The position numbers and the translations under genes are program-made. A stretch of DNA of 64,000 bases. It comes from VAXT01 sp038040395 (GTDB lineage: Bacteria > Actinomycetota > Thermoleophilia > Gaiellales > Gaiellaceae). The stretch spans positions 124,001-188,000 of the forward strand of contig JBBPIJ010000001.1 of the NCBI GenBank assembly GCA_038040395.1. The letters are read 5' to 3'. Under the pieces are notes generated by a model, which saw nothing but the letters and a program-made list of their open reading frames with translations, was not told the origin of the DNA and made no database searches. The number at the start of each line of letters is the position of its first letter. The first letter of the stretch is position 1. Below are positions 9,663 through 17,581 of the stretch, piece after piece.

Positions 9663-10550
9663 CTAACTCTCCTCCGCGGAAAGTGCGCCAGCACTTTTCG
9701 CGGTAACCCAGCGGGCACGGAGGTTCTTCGTCTTCTCGATTTCGCCTGCGTCCGGGCCGTGGCCTTCAGGTCCCGCCACTTCCAGCACTGCGGGCAGGCC
9801 CTGGAGTCGCGGGTTCCCCAGAAAGACGCCGAGCTGCTCGCCCATCAGGCCCTCGCCGATGTTCTCGTGCCGGTCGAGGTTCGAGCCGAGCGGCGCCTTC
9901 GAGTCGTTCACGTGCAGCGCGCGCAGCCGGTCGGGCCCGATCTCGCGGTCGAGCTCATCCAGCACCGCGTTGAGCGCGGTCTCGTCGGTCACGTCGTAGC
10001 CGGATCCGTACAGATGGCAGGAGTCGAGGCAAACTCCGAGCCGCGGGTGACCGTCGAGGCGCTCGTAGATCAGCGCCAGCTCCTCGACCGAGCGCCCGAT
10101 CGTGGCGCCTGTCCCGGCTGAGTTCTCCATCAGTAGCCACGTCTTGTCCGAGCAGCGATCGAGCACCTTCTTCATCGCCTCGACCACGCGCTCGAGCCCC
10201 ACATCCATGCCCGCACCGAGATGTGACCCGATGTGGAAGACGACCCCATCCGCCTCGATCGCGCACGCGACGTCGACCGTGTTGCACATCGCCGCCACCG
10301 ACTTCTCGTAGAGGTCGTCCTTCGGGCTCGCGAGGTTGACGAGATAGAGCGCGTGGCAGAGCACGCCGCCGATCCCGGCCTCGGCGCGGCGCTCCTTGAA
10401 GCGCTCGAGATTCTCCTGCGGATGGTTTGTCGGCCGCCAGGCCCGCGGGCTCTGCGTGAAGACCTGCACGGACTCGGCGCCGATCGCCTCAGCCCGGTCG
10501 ATCGCCGTGTGGATGCCGCCGGAGGACGAGACGTGAGCGCCGATCAGCAC
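9663..10550 (-). CDS. nfo: Endonuclease IV (AP endonuclease)
   Basis: Class II AP endonuclease cutting DNA 5' of abasic sites in base excision repair; 295 aa, one TIM barrel with three zinc ions. Motifs seen: IGAHVSSSGG at the start, VFHIGSHLG, LLMENSAGTG, GVCLDSCHLYGSGYD, LHVNDSKAPLGSNLDRHENIGEG and AVLEVAGPEGHGPD. They supply the metal-binding His/Asp/Glu set. The GTG at 10550 is chosen because a minus-strand TATCGT box ends 7 bases upstream; ATG at 10574 would add eight residues and overlap the gltX ATG. The last dozen residues (TAKSAGALSAEES) are encoded by a palindrome. Confidence 0.93.
   Translation of the reverse strand: MLIGAHVSSSGGIHTAIDRAEAIGAESVQVFTQSPRAWRPTNHPQENLERFKERRAEAGIGGVLCHALYLVNLASPKDDLYEKSVAAMCNTVDVACAIEADGVVFHIGSHLGAGMDVGLERVVEAMKKVLDRCSDKTWLLMENSAGTGATIGRSVEELALIYERLDGHPRLGVCLDSCHLYGSGYDVTDETALNAVLDELDREIGPDRLRALHVNDSKAPLGSNLDRHENIGEGLMGEQLGVFLGNPRLQGLPAVLEVAGPEGHGPDAGEIEKTKNLRARWVTAKSAGALSAEES
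9674..9703 (-). repeat. Palindrome encoding the C-terminal tail of nfo
   Basis: CCGCGGAAAGTGC (9674-9686), loop GCCA, GCACTTTTCGCGG (9691-9703): 13 pairs with one wobble. It lies inside the last codons of nfo and shares its AAAGTGC core with the palindrome at 9565-9593. Confidence 0.55.
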
Positions 10551-10556
10551 GACTCG

Positions 10557-10563
10557 TACGATA
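10557..10563. promoter_or_regulatory. Symmetric two-way -10 box TACGATA
   Basis: Plus strand TACGAT (10557-10562) is 10 bases before the gltX ATG. Minus strand TATCGT (10563-10558) is 7 bases before the nfo GTG at 10550. A single heptamer serves both divergent genes, whose starts are only 22 bases apart. Confidence 0.5.
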
Positions 10564-10572
10564 CGGTCGACC

Positions 10573-11832
10573 ATGGACCCAATCGTTCGCTTCGCCCCGA
10601 GCCCGACCGGCTTCCTCCACATCGGGGGCGTCCACACCGCGCTCTTCAACTGGCTGTATGCCCGCCACGAGGGCGGCGAGTTTCGGCTGCGGATCGAGAA
10701 CACCGACACGGGCCGCGAAGTCGCCGAGGCAACCGAGCAGATCCAGGAGTCGCTGCGCTGGCTCGGCCTCGACTGGGACGGCGAGGTCACCTTCCAGCTC
10801 GACCGGATGGAGCACTGTCGCGCCGAGGCGCAGCGCCTGGTCGAGGAAGGCACGGCCTATGAGGACGAGGGCGCGATCCGGATGCGGATGCCGAACGAGG
10901 GGTCGACGGCGTGGGACGACCTGATCCGCGGCCGCATCGAGTACCCGAACGACAAGCTCGAGGACGTCGTGCTCGTCCGCGCCGACGGGCGTCCGACCTA
11001 CAACTTCGCCTCGCCGGTCGAGGATTGGCTCGACGGCATCACGCACGTCCTACGCGGTGACGACCACATCTCGAACACGCCGAAGCAGATCCAGATCCTC
11101 GAGGCGCTCGGAGCGCCACTTCCGCAGTACGGCCACTTGAACCAGATCCTGGGTGAGGACGGCAAGAAGCTCTCGAAACGCCACGGGGCAACTTCGGCCG
11201 AGGAGTTTCGAGCGCAGGGCTACATCCCGGAGGCGCTCGTCAACTTCCTCGCGCTCCTCGGCTGGAGCTACGACGGCGAGACCACAGTCATGTCGCGCGA
11301 GGAGCTCGTCGAGCGCTTCACCCTCGACCGTGTCGGCTCGAGCCCGGCGGTCTTCGACTTCAAGAAGCTCGAATGGCTGAACGGCCTGTACCTGCGGGAG
11401 CTCCCACCTGACGACTATGCGGACCGTCTATTGACCTATCTGCGCGAGCAGGGCTTCGAGTGGGACGAGGAAATCGTGCGCCGTTCGGTCCCACTCGTCC
11501 AGGAGAAGATCGCGACGCTCGGCGAGTACCCGGGCTTCGCCGGCTTCCTGTTCGGGGACGTGGAGCCCGACCCGGAGCTGCTCGACGCACGCGTGCTCGA
11601 AGAGGCCGAGCGCACGCTGACGGAGACAGAGCCCTTCACGACCGAGGGCATCGAGGAGGCTCTGCGGAGCCTCTCCGAGCAACTGGAGCTGAAGCCGCGC
11701 GAGGCGTTCCAGCCGATCCGGGTCGCCGTGACGGGCTCGAAGGTCTCACCCGGCCTCTTCGAGAGCATCGAGCTCCTCGGCCGGGAGCCGACGCTCGAGC
11801 GGATCAGGCGCGGCCGGGCGGCAGCGGCTTAG
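10573..11832 (+). CDS. gltX: Glutamyl-tRNA synthetase
   Basis: Class I synthetase attaching glutamate to tRNA-Glu (and perhaps tRNA-Gln), 419 aa. The HIGH-type motif is SPTGFLHIGGVHTALFNW near residue 10 and the KMSKS-type motif is DGKKLSKRHGA near residue 196. The catalytic domain is followed by an all-helical anticodon domain ending in GREPTLERIRRG. It is somewhat shorter than the usual 460-500 aa, but no motif is missing. A -10 box lies 10 bases before the ATG. Confidence 0.95.
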   Translation: MDPIVRFAPSPTGFLHIGGVHTALFNWLYARHEGGEFRLRIENTDTGREVAEATEQIQESLRWLGLDWDGEVTFQLDRMEHCRAEAQRLVEEGTAYEDEGAIRMRMPNEGSTAWDDLIRGRIEYPNDKLEDVVLVRADGRPTYNFASPVEDWLDGITHVLRGDDHISNTPKQIQILEALGAPLPQYGHLNQILGEDGKKLSKRHGATSAEEFRAQGYIPEALVNFLALLGWSYDGETTVMSREELVERFTLDRVGSSPAVFDFKKLEWLNGLYLRELPPDDYADRLLTYLREQGFEWDEEIVRRSVPLVQEKIATLGEYPGFAGFLFGDVEPDPELLDARVLEEAERTLTETEPFTTEGIEEALRSLSEQLELKPREAFQPIRVAVTGSKVSPGLFESIELLGREPTLERIRRGRAAAA

Positions 11833-12031
11833 GCACTGCCAAGGGGTCGAGAGCACGCTGAAAGATCCGCCACGCCTGCCGTCGAAAACGAGGGGTGGGG
11901 CCTGCCGCTCGGAGGCTCGCCTTGAGGAGTGCCTCGAGCCGCTCGGATGGCTCCGCCGCATTTACCACTTCCAACCGGTAAACGGTCGATCCCTCGGACG
12001 AGGTACGCACAGAAAGCACAAATCCCCGCAA
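11804..12031 (-). CDS. Possible small protein, unknown function
   Basis: A 75-codon frame filling the gap between gltX and the receiver gene, ending 29 bases inside gltX. The middle (YRLEVVNAAEPSERLEALLKA) looks protein-like, with an acidic amphipathic stretch and a basic RFRRQAWR segment. The start would be TTG, or GTG four codons in; no -10 box or Shine-Dalgarno site is evident. It may be a chance frame. Confidence 0.25.
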   Translation of the reverse strand: MRGFVLSVRTSSEGSTVYRLEVVNAAEPSERLEALLKASLRAAGPTPRFRRQAWRIFQRALDPLAVPKPLPPGRA

Positions 12032-12107
12032 AGAGCGATTTTTGTCCGCAGCTCAAGGCAAGATCTGTCCCGACTTGGCGTCTAGCCGTCGAAACCAACA
12101 TGCGCAT

Positions 12108-12509
12108 ATGAACGTAGACTCGAGACCCTTGATGACCACGGGGGGCTCCACCGTGCTGGTCGTGGAGGACGATCCCTCTCTCCGCTTGCTTTGTCGCGTC
12201 AATCTCGAGCTCGAGCACTACCGCGTGCTCGAATCCGAAACGCTAGCGCGCGCGAGAGAGATCATCGACAGCGAGCCGATCGACCTCGTGCTGCTCGACC
12301 TGCACATCGGGGAAGAGCGAGGATTCGACCTGCTGCCGTATCTTCGAGTCGTGCGTCCTGACGCCGCCGTCTGCCTGCTGAGCGGCACCTCCGAGTCCGA
12401 TCCCGAGCTTCAGGAAGGCGTGCAAGCGTTCATTCGCAAGCCGTTTGAGCTCGACCATCTCATCGGCACGGTGCAACGCCTGCTCGCGCGCGAGCCGGCG
12501 CGGCCCTGA
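12108..12509 (+). CDS. Stand-alone response-regulator receiver protein
   Basis: A 133-aa protein that is only a receiver (CheY-like) domain, with no output domain. The acidic pair is in VLVVEDDPS, the phosphorylated Asp is at about residue 64 in LVLLDLHIG, a conserved Ser is in CLLSGTSE, and the switch lysine is in FIRKPFE. It probably passes a phosphoryl signal to another protein. No histidine kinase is adjacent. ATG at 12132 is an alternative start that keeps the whole domain. Confidence 0.88.
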   Translation: MNVDSRPLMTTGGSTVLVVEDDPSLRLLCRVNLELEHYRVLESETLARAREIIDSEPIDLVLLDLHIGEERGFDLLPYLRVVRPDAAVCLLSGTSESDPELQEGVQAFIRKPFELDHLIGTVQRLLAREPARP

Positions 12510-12544
12510 GGTCGATATCCGCCGCAATATTCGCCGCGCCCGTG

Positions 12545-12550
12545 TAGATT
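12545..12550 (+). promoter_or_regulatory. -10 box (TAGATT) of the metallopeptidase gene
   Basis: TAGATT ends 10 bases before the ATG at 12561. Confidence 0.4.
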
Positions 12551-12560
12551 CTCGTTCCCG

Positions 12561-14069
12561 ATGAGCGTCGCAGCAGTTCGCAGCCCCGCTGAGTACGAGG
12601 AGCGCCTCCGCACCTATCTGTTCGAGCGCGCAGAAGAGGTCCGCGCGGTCCGTGTGGGCGAGAAGGAGGTCTCGGAACGGGCTGCGATAGTCTCCGCGTT
12701 CGCCGACCTCTTCAGCCGGGAGCAGCTCGATGCGCTCCGTTCCGCCGAGGGTCAGGCCGAGGGCGACGAGCGCGAGCGCCTCTACCGCCTCCGCAAGGAA
12801 TGCGAGGCCGGAGTCGCGGATCAGGAGCTCTCTGAGCGTCAGGACGAGCTGGAAAACGCGATCCTCGCCGAGCGGATCACGTACGCCGGCGAGGAGATCC
12901 CGCTCCGCACGGCCCAGGCCCGCCTCGCCATCCTGCCGGGATACCGCGATCGCGAGGAGCTCGGCGACCTCCACGGCGACGCGTCCGCCCGGTACAACGA
13001 GGGCCGGCGCGAGCTGATGCGCGACGAGAACGAGCTCGCGGCCGACCTCTCGGGAACCGTCGATCCGATCAAGCGAAACGAGGAGGAGAAGGGCATCTCG
13101 ATTCGCGCGCTTGCGGAGCGGCTGCGAATCGCGAGCGACGAGAGCGCCGAGGCTTTCGGAAAGCTGCGAGACCACTGGTTCGAGCGACTCCTCGGGCCAG
13201 ACCGCGATCCGGTCCCCGCCTCGTACCACATGTCGTATCTGCGCCGGCTCTCCCCGCTCGAGGAGACGTACACGAAGGAGCGCTCGGTCGAGGTCTGCAT
13301 GGACACGCTCACGGACCTCGGCTTCGACCTCGCAAACGAGAAGAGCATCCGCCTCGACCTCGACGACCGCCCGCAGAAGTCTCCGCGCGCCTGTGTGATC
13401 GCCTCCGACGCGCCGAACGTCGTCCACCTGATCACCCGAGCCCAAGGCGGGATCCACGACTACCAGGCGTTCCTGCACGAGGCGGGGCACGCGCTGCATT
13501 ACGCGGGCTGCGATCCCGACCTTCCGTACACGTTCCGCAACCTGTCGCGCGATCACGCCTTGACCGAGATCTACTCGTTCATCCTCGAGGCGATCTCGCG
13601 GGAGCCCGGCTGGCATGCCAAGTACTTCGGCCTCTCCGACGACGAGGCGGCGACGAACGCGAAAGCGACGACCTTCCTCGAGGCGCTCCTCTACCGGCGC
13701 TACGCGGCGAAGCTCCGCTTCGAGCTCGAGTTCTGGGGCCGCTTCGACGAGGACGGCGGCACCCCGGTCGGCTACTCAGAGCGCCTCGGAGACGCAACCG
13801 GAGTCCGCTACCGACCCGACGCGTTTCTAGCGGACATGGACGCGGGCTTCTACTCGGCCGACTACCTGCGTGCGTGGATCCGCTCCGCGCAGCTTCGCGA
13901 GCATCTGTCCGGCGAAGTCGGAGAGGACTGGTGGCGTTCGCCCGAGACCGGCGACCGGCTGCGCGCTCTCTTCAGTGAGGGGACCCGCCCGTCGAGCGAG
14001 GAGATCGCCGCTCGGATCGGCTTCGATCCACTCGACACCGGGCCGCTCGTCTCCGAGCTTTCCGAGTAG
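12561..14069 (+). CDS. M3-like zinc metallopeptidase
   Basis: A 502-aa soluble helical protein. The zinc site HEAGHALH is at residues 306-313, and a glutamate 30 residues on (LTEIYSF, about 336) is a good third ligand; this resembles the oligopeptidase F/thimet group (M3), although overall similarity seems distant. The first 200 residues are rich in Arg/Glu helices. There is no signal peptide, so it probably acts on peptides in the cytoplasm. The stop TAG lies at the left end of a 164-bp structured repeat, beyond which an M14 peptidase follows on the same strand. Confidence 0.72.
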   Translation: MSVAAVRSPAEYEERLRTYLFERAEEVRAVRVGEKEVSERAAIVSAFADLFSREQLDALRSAEGQAEGDERERLYRLRKECEAGVADQELSERQDELENAILAERITYAGEEIPLRTAQARLAILPGYRDREELGDLHGDASARYNEGRRELMRDENELAADLSGTVDPIKRNEEEKGISIRALAERLRIASDESAEAFGKLRDHWFERLLGPDRDPVPASYHMSYLRRLSPLEETYTKERSVEVCMDTLTDLGFDLANEKSIRLDLDDRPQKSPRACVIASDAPNVVHLITRAQGGIHDYQAFLHEAGHALHYAGCDPDLPYTFRNLSRDHALTEIYSFILEAISREPGWHAKYFGLSDDEAATNAKATTFLEALLYRRYAAKLRFELEFWGRFDEDGGTPVGYSERLGDATGVRYRPDAFLADMDAGFYSADYLRAWIRSAQLREHLSGEVGEDWWRSPETGDRLRALFSEGTRPSSEEIAARIGFDPLDTGPLVSELSE

Positions 14070-14231
14070 TGCCCTTCCCGGTGATGCTGGGGAAATTCTG
14101 GGTCGCGAGCACCAAGCCAGAGGCCGCACTCGACCGCGGCCAAGGCTCGCAGCCTTGGCAAGGGCGAGGGTGGATTCTGGCGCCGCGTGATCGCGGGCCA
14201 GAAATCCGCGTGCATTGCCGGGAAGGGCACT
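14068..14231 (+). repeat. 164-bp structured element, copy 1
   Basis: The ends are perfect 14-bp inverted repeats: AGTGCCCTTCCCGG (14068-14081) and CCGGGAAGGGCACT (14218-14231). Inside are further stems: CCAAGGCT-CGC-AGCCTTGG, GGCCGC/GCGGCC, CTGG/CCAG, and a long arm TTCTGGC...GCCAGAA closed by CCGCG-TGAT-CGCGG. It fills the gap between the TAG of one peptidase gene and the ATG of the next. The right end carries GGAAGGG five bases before that ATG. A second copy, reverse-oriented and of identical length, is at 62044-62207; by eye the two match at 141 of 164 positions with no gap. Confidence 0.85.
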
Positions 14232-14232
14232 G

Positions 14233-15927
14233 ATGGCCGAGGTCGCCTTCGACCGGTTCCACCGGTACGACGAGCTGACGAAGATCCTCCAGGACTGGGC
14301 CGAGGAGCGTCCGGACCTGTTCCGCGTCGAGTCGATCGGCCGCTCCTACGAGGATCGCGACATCTGGCTCGCGACGATCACGAACTTCGAGACCGGAGCC
14401 GACCTCGACAAGCCCGCGTTCCTGATCGAGGCGAACATCCATGCGCTCGAGGTCACCGGCTGCACCGCGGCGCTCCATCTGATCGACAAGCTCCTGAGCG
14501 GCTACGGGAGCGACGCGAAGGTGACCCGCTGCCTCGACTCGCGCGCCTTCTACGTGGTTCCGCGGTTGAACCCGGACGGGGCCGAGCTCGCGCTCGCCGA
14601 CCGGCCGCGCTTCGTCCGCTCGAGTGTCCGCCCGTACCCGCGCATCGACGAGCAGGACGGGCTCTACGAGGAGGATCTGGACGGCGACGGCCGGATCCTC
14701 ATGATGCGGCTGAAGGACCCGAACGGCGCGTGGACGCCGCACCCGGACGAGCCGCGGCTGATGACCCCGCGCGACCCCGACGCGGGGCCGGAGGATGGCG
14801 AGTTCTACCGCATGCTCTGGGAAGGGCTGATCCGGAACTACGACGGCGTCACGATCAAGATCGCCCCTCCGCTTGAAGGCCTCGACCTCAACCGCAACTT
14901 CCCCGTCGAGTGGGCCCCCGAGGGCGAGCAGCCCGGCGCGGGGCCGTTTCCGCTTTCGGAGCCCGAGACCCGCGCCTTCGGAGAAGCGATCGTCGCGCGT
15001 CCAAACATCACCGGCCACATCGCCTACCACACGTTCTCGGGCGTCCATCTCCGGCCATACGCGGGTTACGACGACGATCGTTTCCCGACCGGCGACCTGC
15101 GCGCCTACAAGCTGCTCGGAAAGGAGGCGACGAGCCGCACGGGGTACCCCGCGGTCTCGGTCTTCCACGACTTCCGGTATGACCCGAAGCACACGATCAA
15201 GGGCGGCGCCCACGACTGGTTCTACGACTACCTCGGTGTCTTCTCGTGGACGACGGAGTTCTGGAGCCCACAGCGAGAAGCCGGGATCGAGGACTACGGC
15301 TACATCGAGTGGATGAAAGACCACCCAGCCGAGGACGACTTGAAACTGCTCCGCTGGAACGACGAGCAGCTGGACGGCAAGGGCTACGTCGACTGGTATC
15401 CGTTCGAGCACCCTCAGCTCGGGGAGGTCGAGCTCGGCGGATGGGACGTCATGTATTGCTGGGGCAACGTTCCGCCACAGTTCCTCGAACGCGAGATCGC
15501 GCCGCACTCGGATCTTGCTCTCTGGCACCTCCTGATCTCGCCGCGGCTCGAGGTCAAGTCGCTCGACGTGGAGCCGGTGGGCCAAGACGCCTACAAGGTG
15601 CGGCTCGTCCTCCAGAACACCGGGTGGCTTCCGACGCAGGTGACGGAGAAGGCGCTCGAGCGGAAGGCGGTGCTGCCGCTCGAGGTGGAGTTGACGCTTC
15701 CCGAGGGAGCGACGCTCGTTGCCGGCGAGCGCAAGGAGGAGGTGGGCCAGCTCACCGGGCGGGTGCACAAGCGGAGCACGCTCTGGTGGGGCGGGGACGA
15801 CTCGACCGGAGACCTTGCGAAGCTCGAGTGGGTGATCGAGGCGCCCGAGGGCGGCGAGCTCGGGATCGAGGCCCGTCACCAACGCGCGGGGACGGTTCGC
15901 CGCGTGGTCGTCCTCGCGAAGCCTTAG
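14233..15927 (+). CDS. M14-family zinc carboxypeptidase
   Basis: A 564-aa protein with an N-terminal peptidase M14 domain (about 1-370). The zinc motif H-x-x-E is in ANIHALEVTG (about 70 and 73), a third ligand lies in GHIAYHTFSG, and the catalytic Glu is probably in SWTTEFW near 342. A conserved DLNRNFPVEW segment supplies substrate-binding Asn/Arg. The C-terminal 150 residues look like a beta-sandwich. No signal peptide is seen, so it may be cytoplasmic. The ATG follows the structured element, whose end supplies GGAAGGG. Confidence 0.85.
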   Translation: MAEVAFDRFHRYDELTKILQDWAEERPDLFRVESIGRSYEDRDIWLATITNFETGADLDKPAFLIEANIHALEVTGCTAALHLIDKLLSGYGSDAKVTRCLDSRAFYVVPRLNPDGAELALADRPRFVRSSVRPYPRIDEQDGLYEEDLDGDGRILMMRLKDPNGAWTPHPDEPRLMTPRDPDAGPEDGEFYRMLWEGLIRNYDGVTIKIAPPLEGLDLNRNFPVEWAPEGEQPGAGPFPLSEPETRAFGEAIVARPNITGHIAYHTFSGVHLRPYAGYDDDRFPTGDLRAYKLLGKEATSRTGYPAVSVFHDFRYDPKHTIKGGAHDWFYDYLGVFSWTTEFWSPQREAGIEDYGYIEWMKDHPAEDDLKLLRWNDEQLDGKGYVDWYPFEHPQLGEVELGGWDVMYCWGNVPPQFLEREIAPHSDLALWHLLISPRLEVKSLDVEPVGQDAYKVRLVLQNTGWLPTQVTEKALERKAVLPLEVELTLPEGATLVAGERKEEVGQLTGRVHKRSTLWWGGDDSTGDLAKLEWVIEAPEGGELGIEARHQRAGTVRRVVVLAKP

Positions 15928-15930
15928 GGT
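15925..15930 (+). promoter_or_regulatory. -10 box TAGGGT that includes the upstream stop codon
   Basis: The TAG stop of the M14 gene is also the first half of TAGGGT, which ends 8 bases before the ATG at 15939. Confidence 0.4.
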
Positions 15931-15938
15931 CTCTCGCA

Positions 15939-16637
15939 ATGAACCCGACGAGCGGAGTCATCGGCGAGGCCTGGAAGCTGTACAAGGCGCACTGGCGCCA
16001 CCTGATCACGTTCTCGTTCGTCGTCTATGCAGGCGTCGCGGTCATCGGTGCGCTTCTGACTCTCGCGCTCACGTGGGTGGGAGCGCTGCTCGCTGCAGTC
16101 ATCTCGCTGATCGCGTTCTTCTGGCTACAGGCCGCGCTCGTCAAGGCCGTCGATGACGTGCGCGACGGACGCGCCGACCTCTCGCTCGGAGAGACGTTCG
16201 CTCAGGCCCGGGCGCAGCTCAGCTCGGTCGCCGTCGCGGCGATCCTCGCCGGCCTCGGAATCGTCATCGGGCTGATCCTCCTGATCGTGCCGGGACTCGT
16301 GCTGATGACGTGGTGGGCGGTGATCATCCCGGTCGTCGTCCTCGAGAAGCGGAGCGCAGGGGAGGCCTTTTCTCGTAGCCGGGAGCTCGTCAAGGGGCAC
16401 GGCTGGGGCGTCTTCGGCGTGATCGTGCTCGTGATTTTGCTTCTGATCGGGTTCAGCCTGGTGCTGAACCTCCTGCTCTCGCCGTTCGCGGACTGGCTCC
16501 AGAGCTTCGTCTCGCAGATCGTCTCGGGCACGCTGACCGCGCCGTTCGTCGCCATCGTCCTGACGCTGCTCTATTTCCGCCTGCGACAGGCGAAGGAGCC
16601 GGTCGCCGAGACGGCGCCTACCGGCGCGCCTTCCTAG
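15939..16637 (+). CDS. Polytopic membrane protein (glycerophosphodiester phosphodiesterase membrane-domain-like)
   Basis: A 232-aa protein with about six membrane helices. The layout is an N-terminal amphipathic GEAWKLYKAHWRHL segment, paired helices, a conserved WWAVIIPVVVLEKRSAGEAFSRSRELVKGH segment between helices, and a short cytoplasmic tail. The EAFSRSRELVKG motif is typical of actinobacterial membrane proteins related to the membrane part of glycerophosphodiester phosphodiesterases, but no catalytic domain is present. Function unknown. Confidence 0.7.
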   Translation: MNPTSGVIGEAWKLYKAHWRHLITFSFVVYAGVAVIGALLTLALTWVGALLAAVISLIAFFWLQAALVKAVDDVRDGRADLSLGETFAQARAQLSSVAVAAILAGLGIVIGLILLIVPGLVLMTWWAVIIPVVVLEKRSAGEAFSRSRELVKGHGWGVFGVIVLVILLLIGFSLVLNLLLSPFADWLQSFVSQIVSGTLTAPFVAIVLTLLYFRLRQAKEPVAETAPTGAPS

Positions 16638-16841
16638 CCGGGGGGCTCTCTCGGAACGACGGCGACGATCTTGCCGCGAACGTCGACGTCGTACTCGTCG
16701 GCGAGTGAGCGTTCTGCCAGCACCACGCGGATCTCTCGCTTGAGCTCGGGAACGTCGGAGATCGGGACTCGCACGGCCCGGGAGCATGTTCTCCTCGGCC
16801 GCCTGGGTGACAACGGTCTCAGCCAGCTCCCGGTAGGACAT
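16634..16841 (-). pseudogene. Small conserved-looking gene with a one-base frameshift
   Basis: The frame starting at ATG 16841 reads MSYRELAETVVTQAAEENML. After a CCCGGG run the sense continues in another frame as AVRVPISDVPELKREIRVV, then a segment ending IVAVVPREPPG and a TAG stop. Removing one G from the run joins them into a protein of about 68 aa. A clean TAGAGT box 7 bases before the ATG suggests a functioning promoter. A recent mutation, a sequencing or assembly error, or programmed shifting are all possible. Confidence 0.5.
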
Positions 16842-16848
16842 CCAGGCG

Positions 16849-16854
16849 ACTCTA
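16849..16854 (-). promoter_or_regulatory. -10 box (TAGAGT, minus strand)
   Basis: Ends 7 bases before the ATG at 16841 of the frameshifted gene. Confidence 0.4.
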
Positions 16855-16866
16855 TTCGCGCGTAAC

Positions 16867-16872
16867 TACGCT
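16867..16872 (+). promoter_or_regulatory. -10 box (TACGCT) of the lipoprotein gene
   Basis: Ends 8 bases before the ATG at 16881. Confidence 0.4.
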
Positions 16873-16880
16873 GAAGAGCC

Positions 16881-17429
16881 ATGAGGGCGGTCCCGTATCT
16901 CGCAGTCCTTCTCCTCGCGCTGCCGCTGGCGGGCTGCGCTGTCGGCCGGTCCGCACCCGATGACGGCACCGCGGACAAGGCCGCGGTTCAATCGGTGATC
17001 GCGAGCGCCTGGAGAGCCGAGTACGCAGACGACGAGGACACGGCCTGCCTCTACTTCACGCCGAAGTTCATCGAGGAGCAGAACCGCATATGGGAGGCCG
17101 GCACCCCGGGGGCATCGCCGCGCGGAGCTGAGTGCGCAAGCGGATCGCATCCGTACCTGAGGTTCAGGAACATTCCGAGCGGCGGCATCGACAACGACGG
17201 GGTGCGCTTCGCCTGGACGCGGATCTCCCCGAAATCCGGAACGGCGACGGCGCGTCCGATCCTCCCGGGTGAGCTGCGGTGCCTGAGCCCCGACTGCCAC
17301 GTCGTGATCTTGCTGGTCATCCACCTCGTGGACAAGAAGGGCGGAGGCTGGCTGATCGACGACCTCGAGGCCTCAGCGTGCGAAGTCGAGGGCGAGTGCG
17401 TCCCGCTCACCGACCGGTCGGACATCTGA
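16881..17429 (+). CDS. Predicted lipoprotein
   Basis: A 182-aa exported protein. A hydrophobic signal peptide ends in a lipobox (PLAGC, Cys at about 19), so it is probably lipid-anchored on the outside of the membrane. The mature part has a SVIASAWRAEYADDEDTAC segment, reminiscent of small NTF2-like or SnoaL-like proteins that combine a helix with a curved sheet, and several cysteines that could form disulfides. Function unknown. Confidence 0.7.
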   Translation: MRAVPYLAVLLLALPLAGCAVGRSAPDDGTADKAAVQSVIASAWRAEYADDEDTACLYFTPKFIEEQNRIWEAGTPGASPRGAECASGSHPYLRFRNIPSGGIDNDGVRFAWTRISPKSGTATARPILPGELRCLSPDCHVVILLVIHLVDKKGGGWLIDDLEASACEVEGECVPLTDRSDI

Positions 17430-17454
17430 GGCCCGCCTAGCCAGGCAGAGGAAG

Positions 17455-17527
17455 AGGCGCATACGGGATTCGAACCCGTGCCGCCGCCGTGAGAGGGCGG
17501 TGTCCTAGGCCACTAGACGAATGCGCC
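17455..17527 (-). tRNA. tRNA-Glu (anticodon CTC)
   Basis: Read on the minus strand: acceptor arms GGCGCAT / ATGCGCC, anticodon stem CCGCC / GGCGG around the loop CTCTCAC (anticodon CTC, reading GAG), and a T arm with GGTTCGAATCCC. CCA is not encoded. It sits between the lipoprotein gene and the cyclase fusion. Confidence 0.95.
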
Positions 17528-17581
17528 CGGCTTCGACAAGTTTAGCGACCGGCCCCGAGACCAGCAGAACCCGCTCGAGGA

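Noticed and set aside
14060..14240. Target-site duplications around the 164-bp element
   Set aside because: The bases flanking the two copies do not form a convincing direct repeat, so transposition is not shown.
13972..15939. 655-codon frame on the minus strand across the M14 peptidase gene
   Set aside because: Arg/Glu/Val-rich shadow of a GC-rich gene; the plus strand gives a recognisable zinc peptidase.
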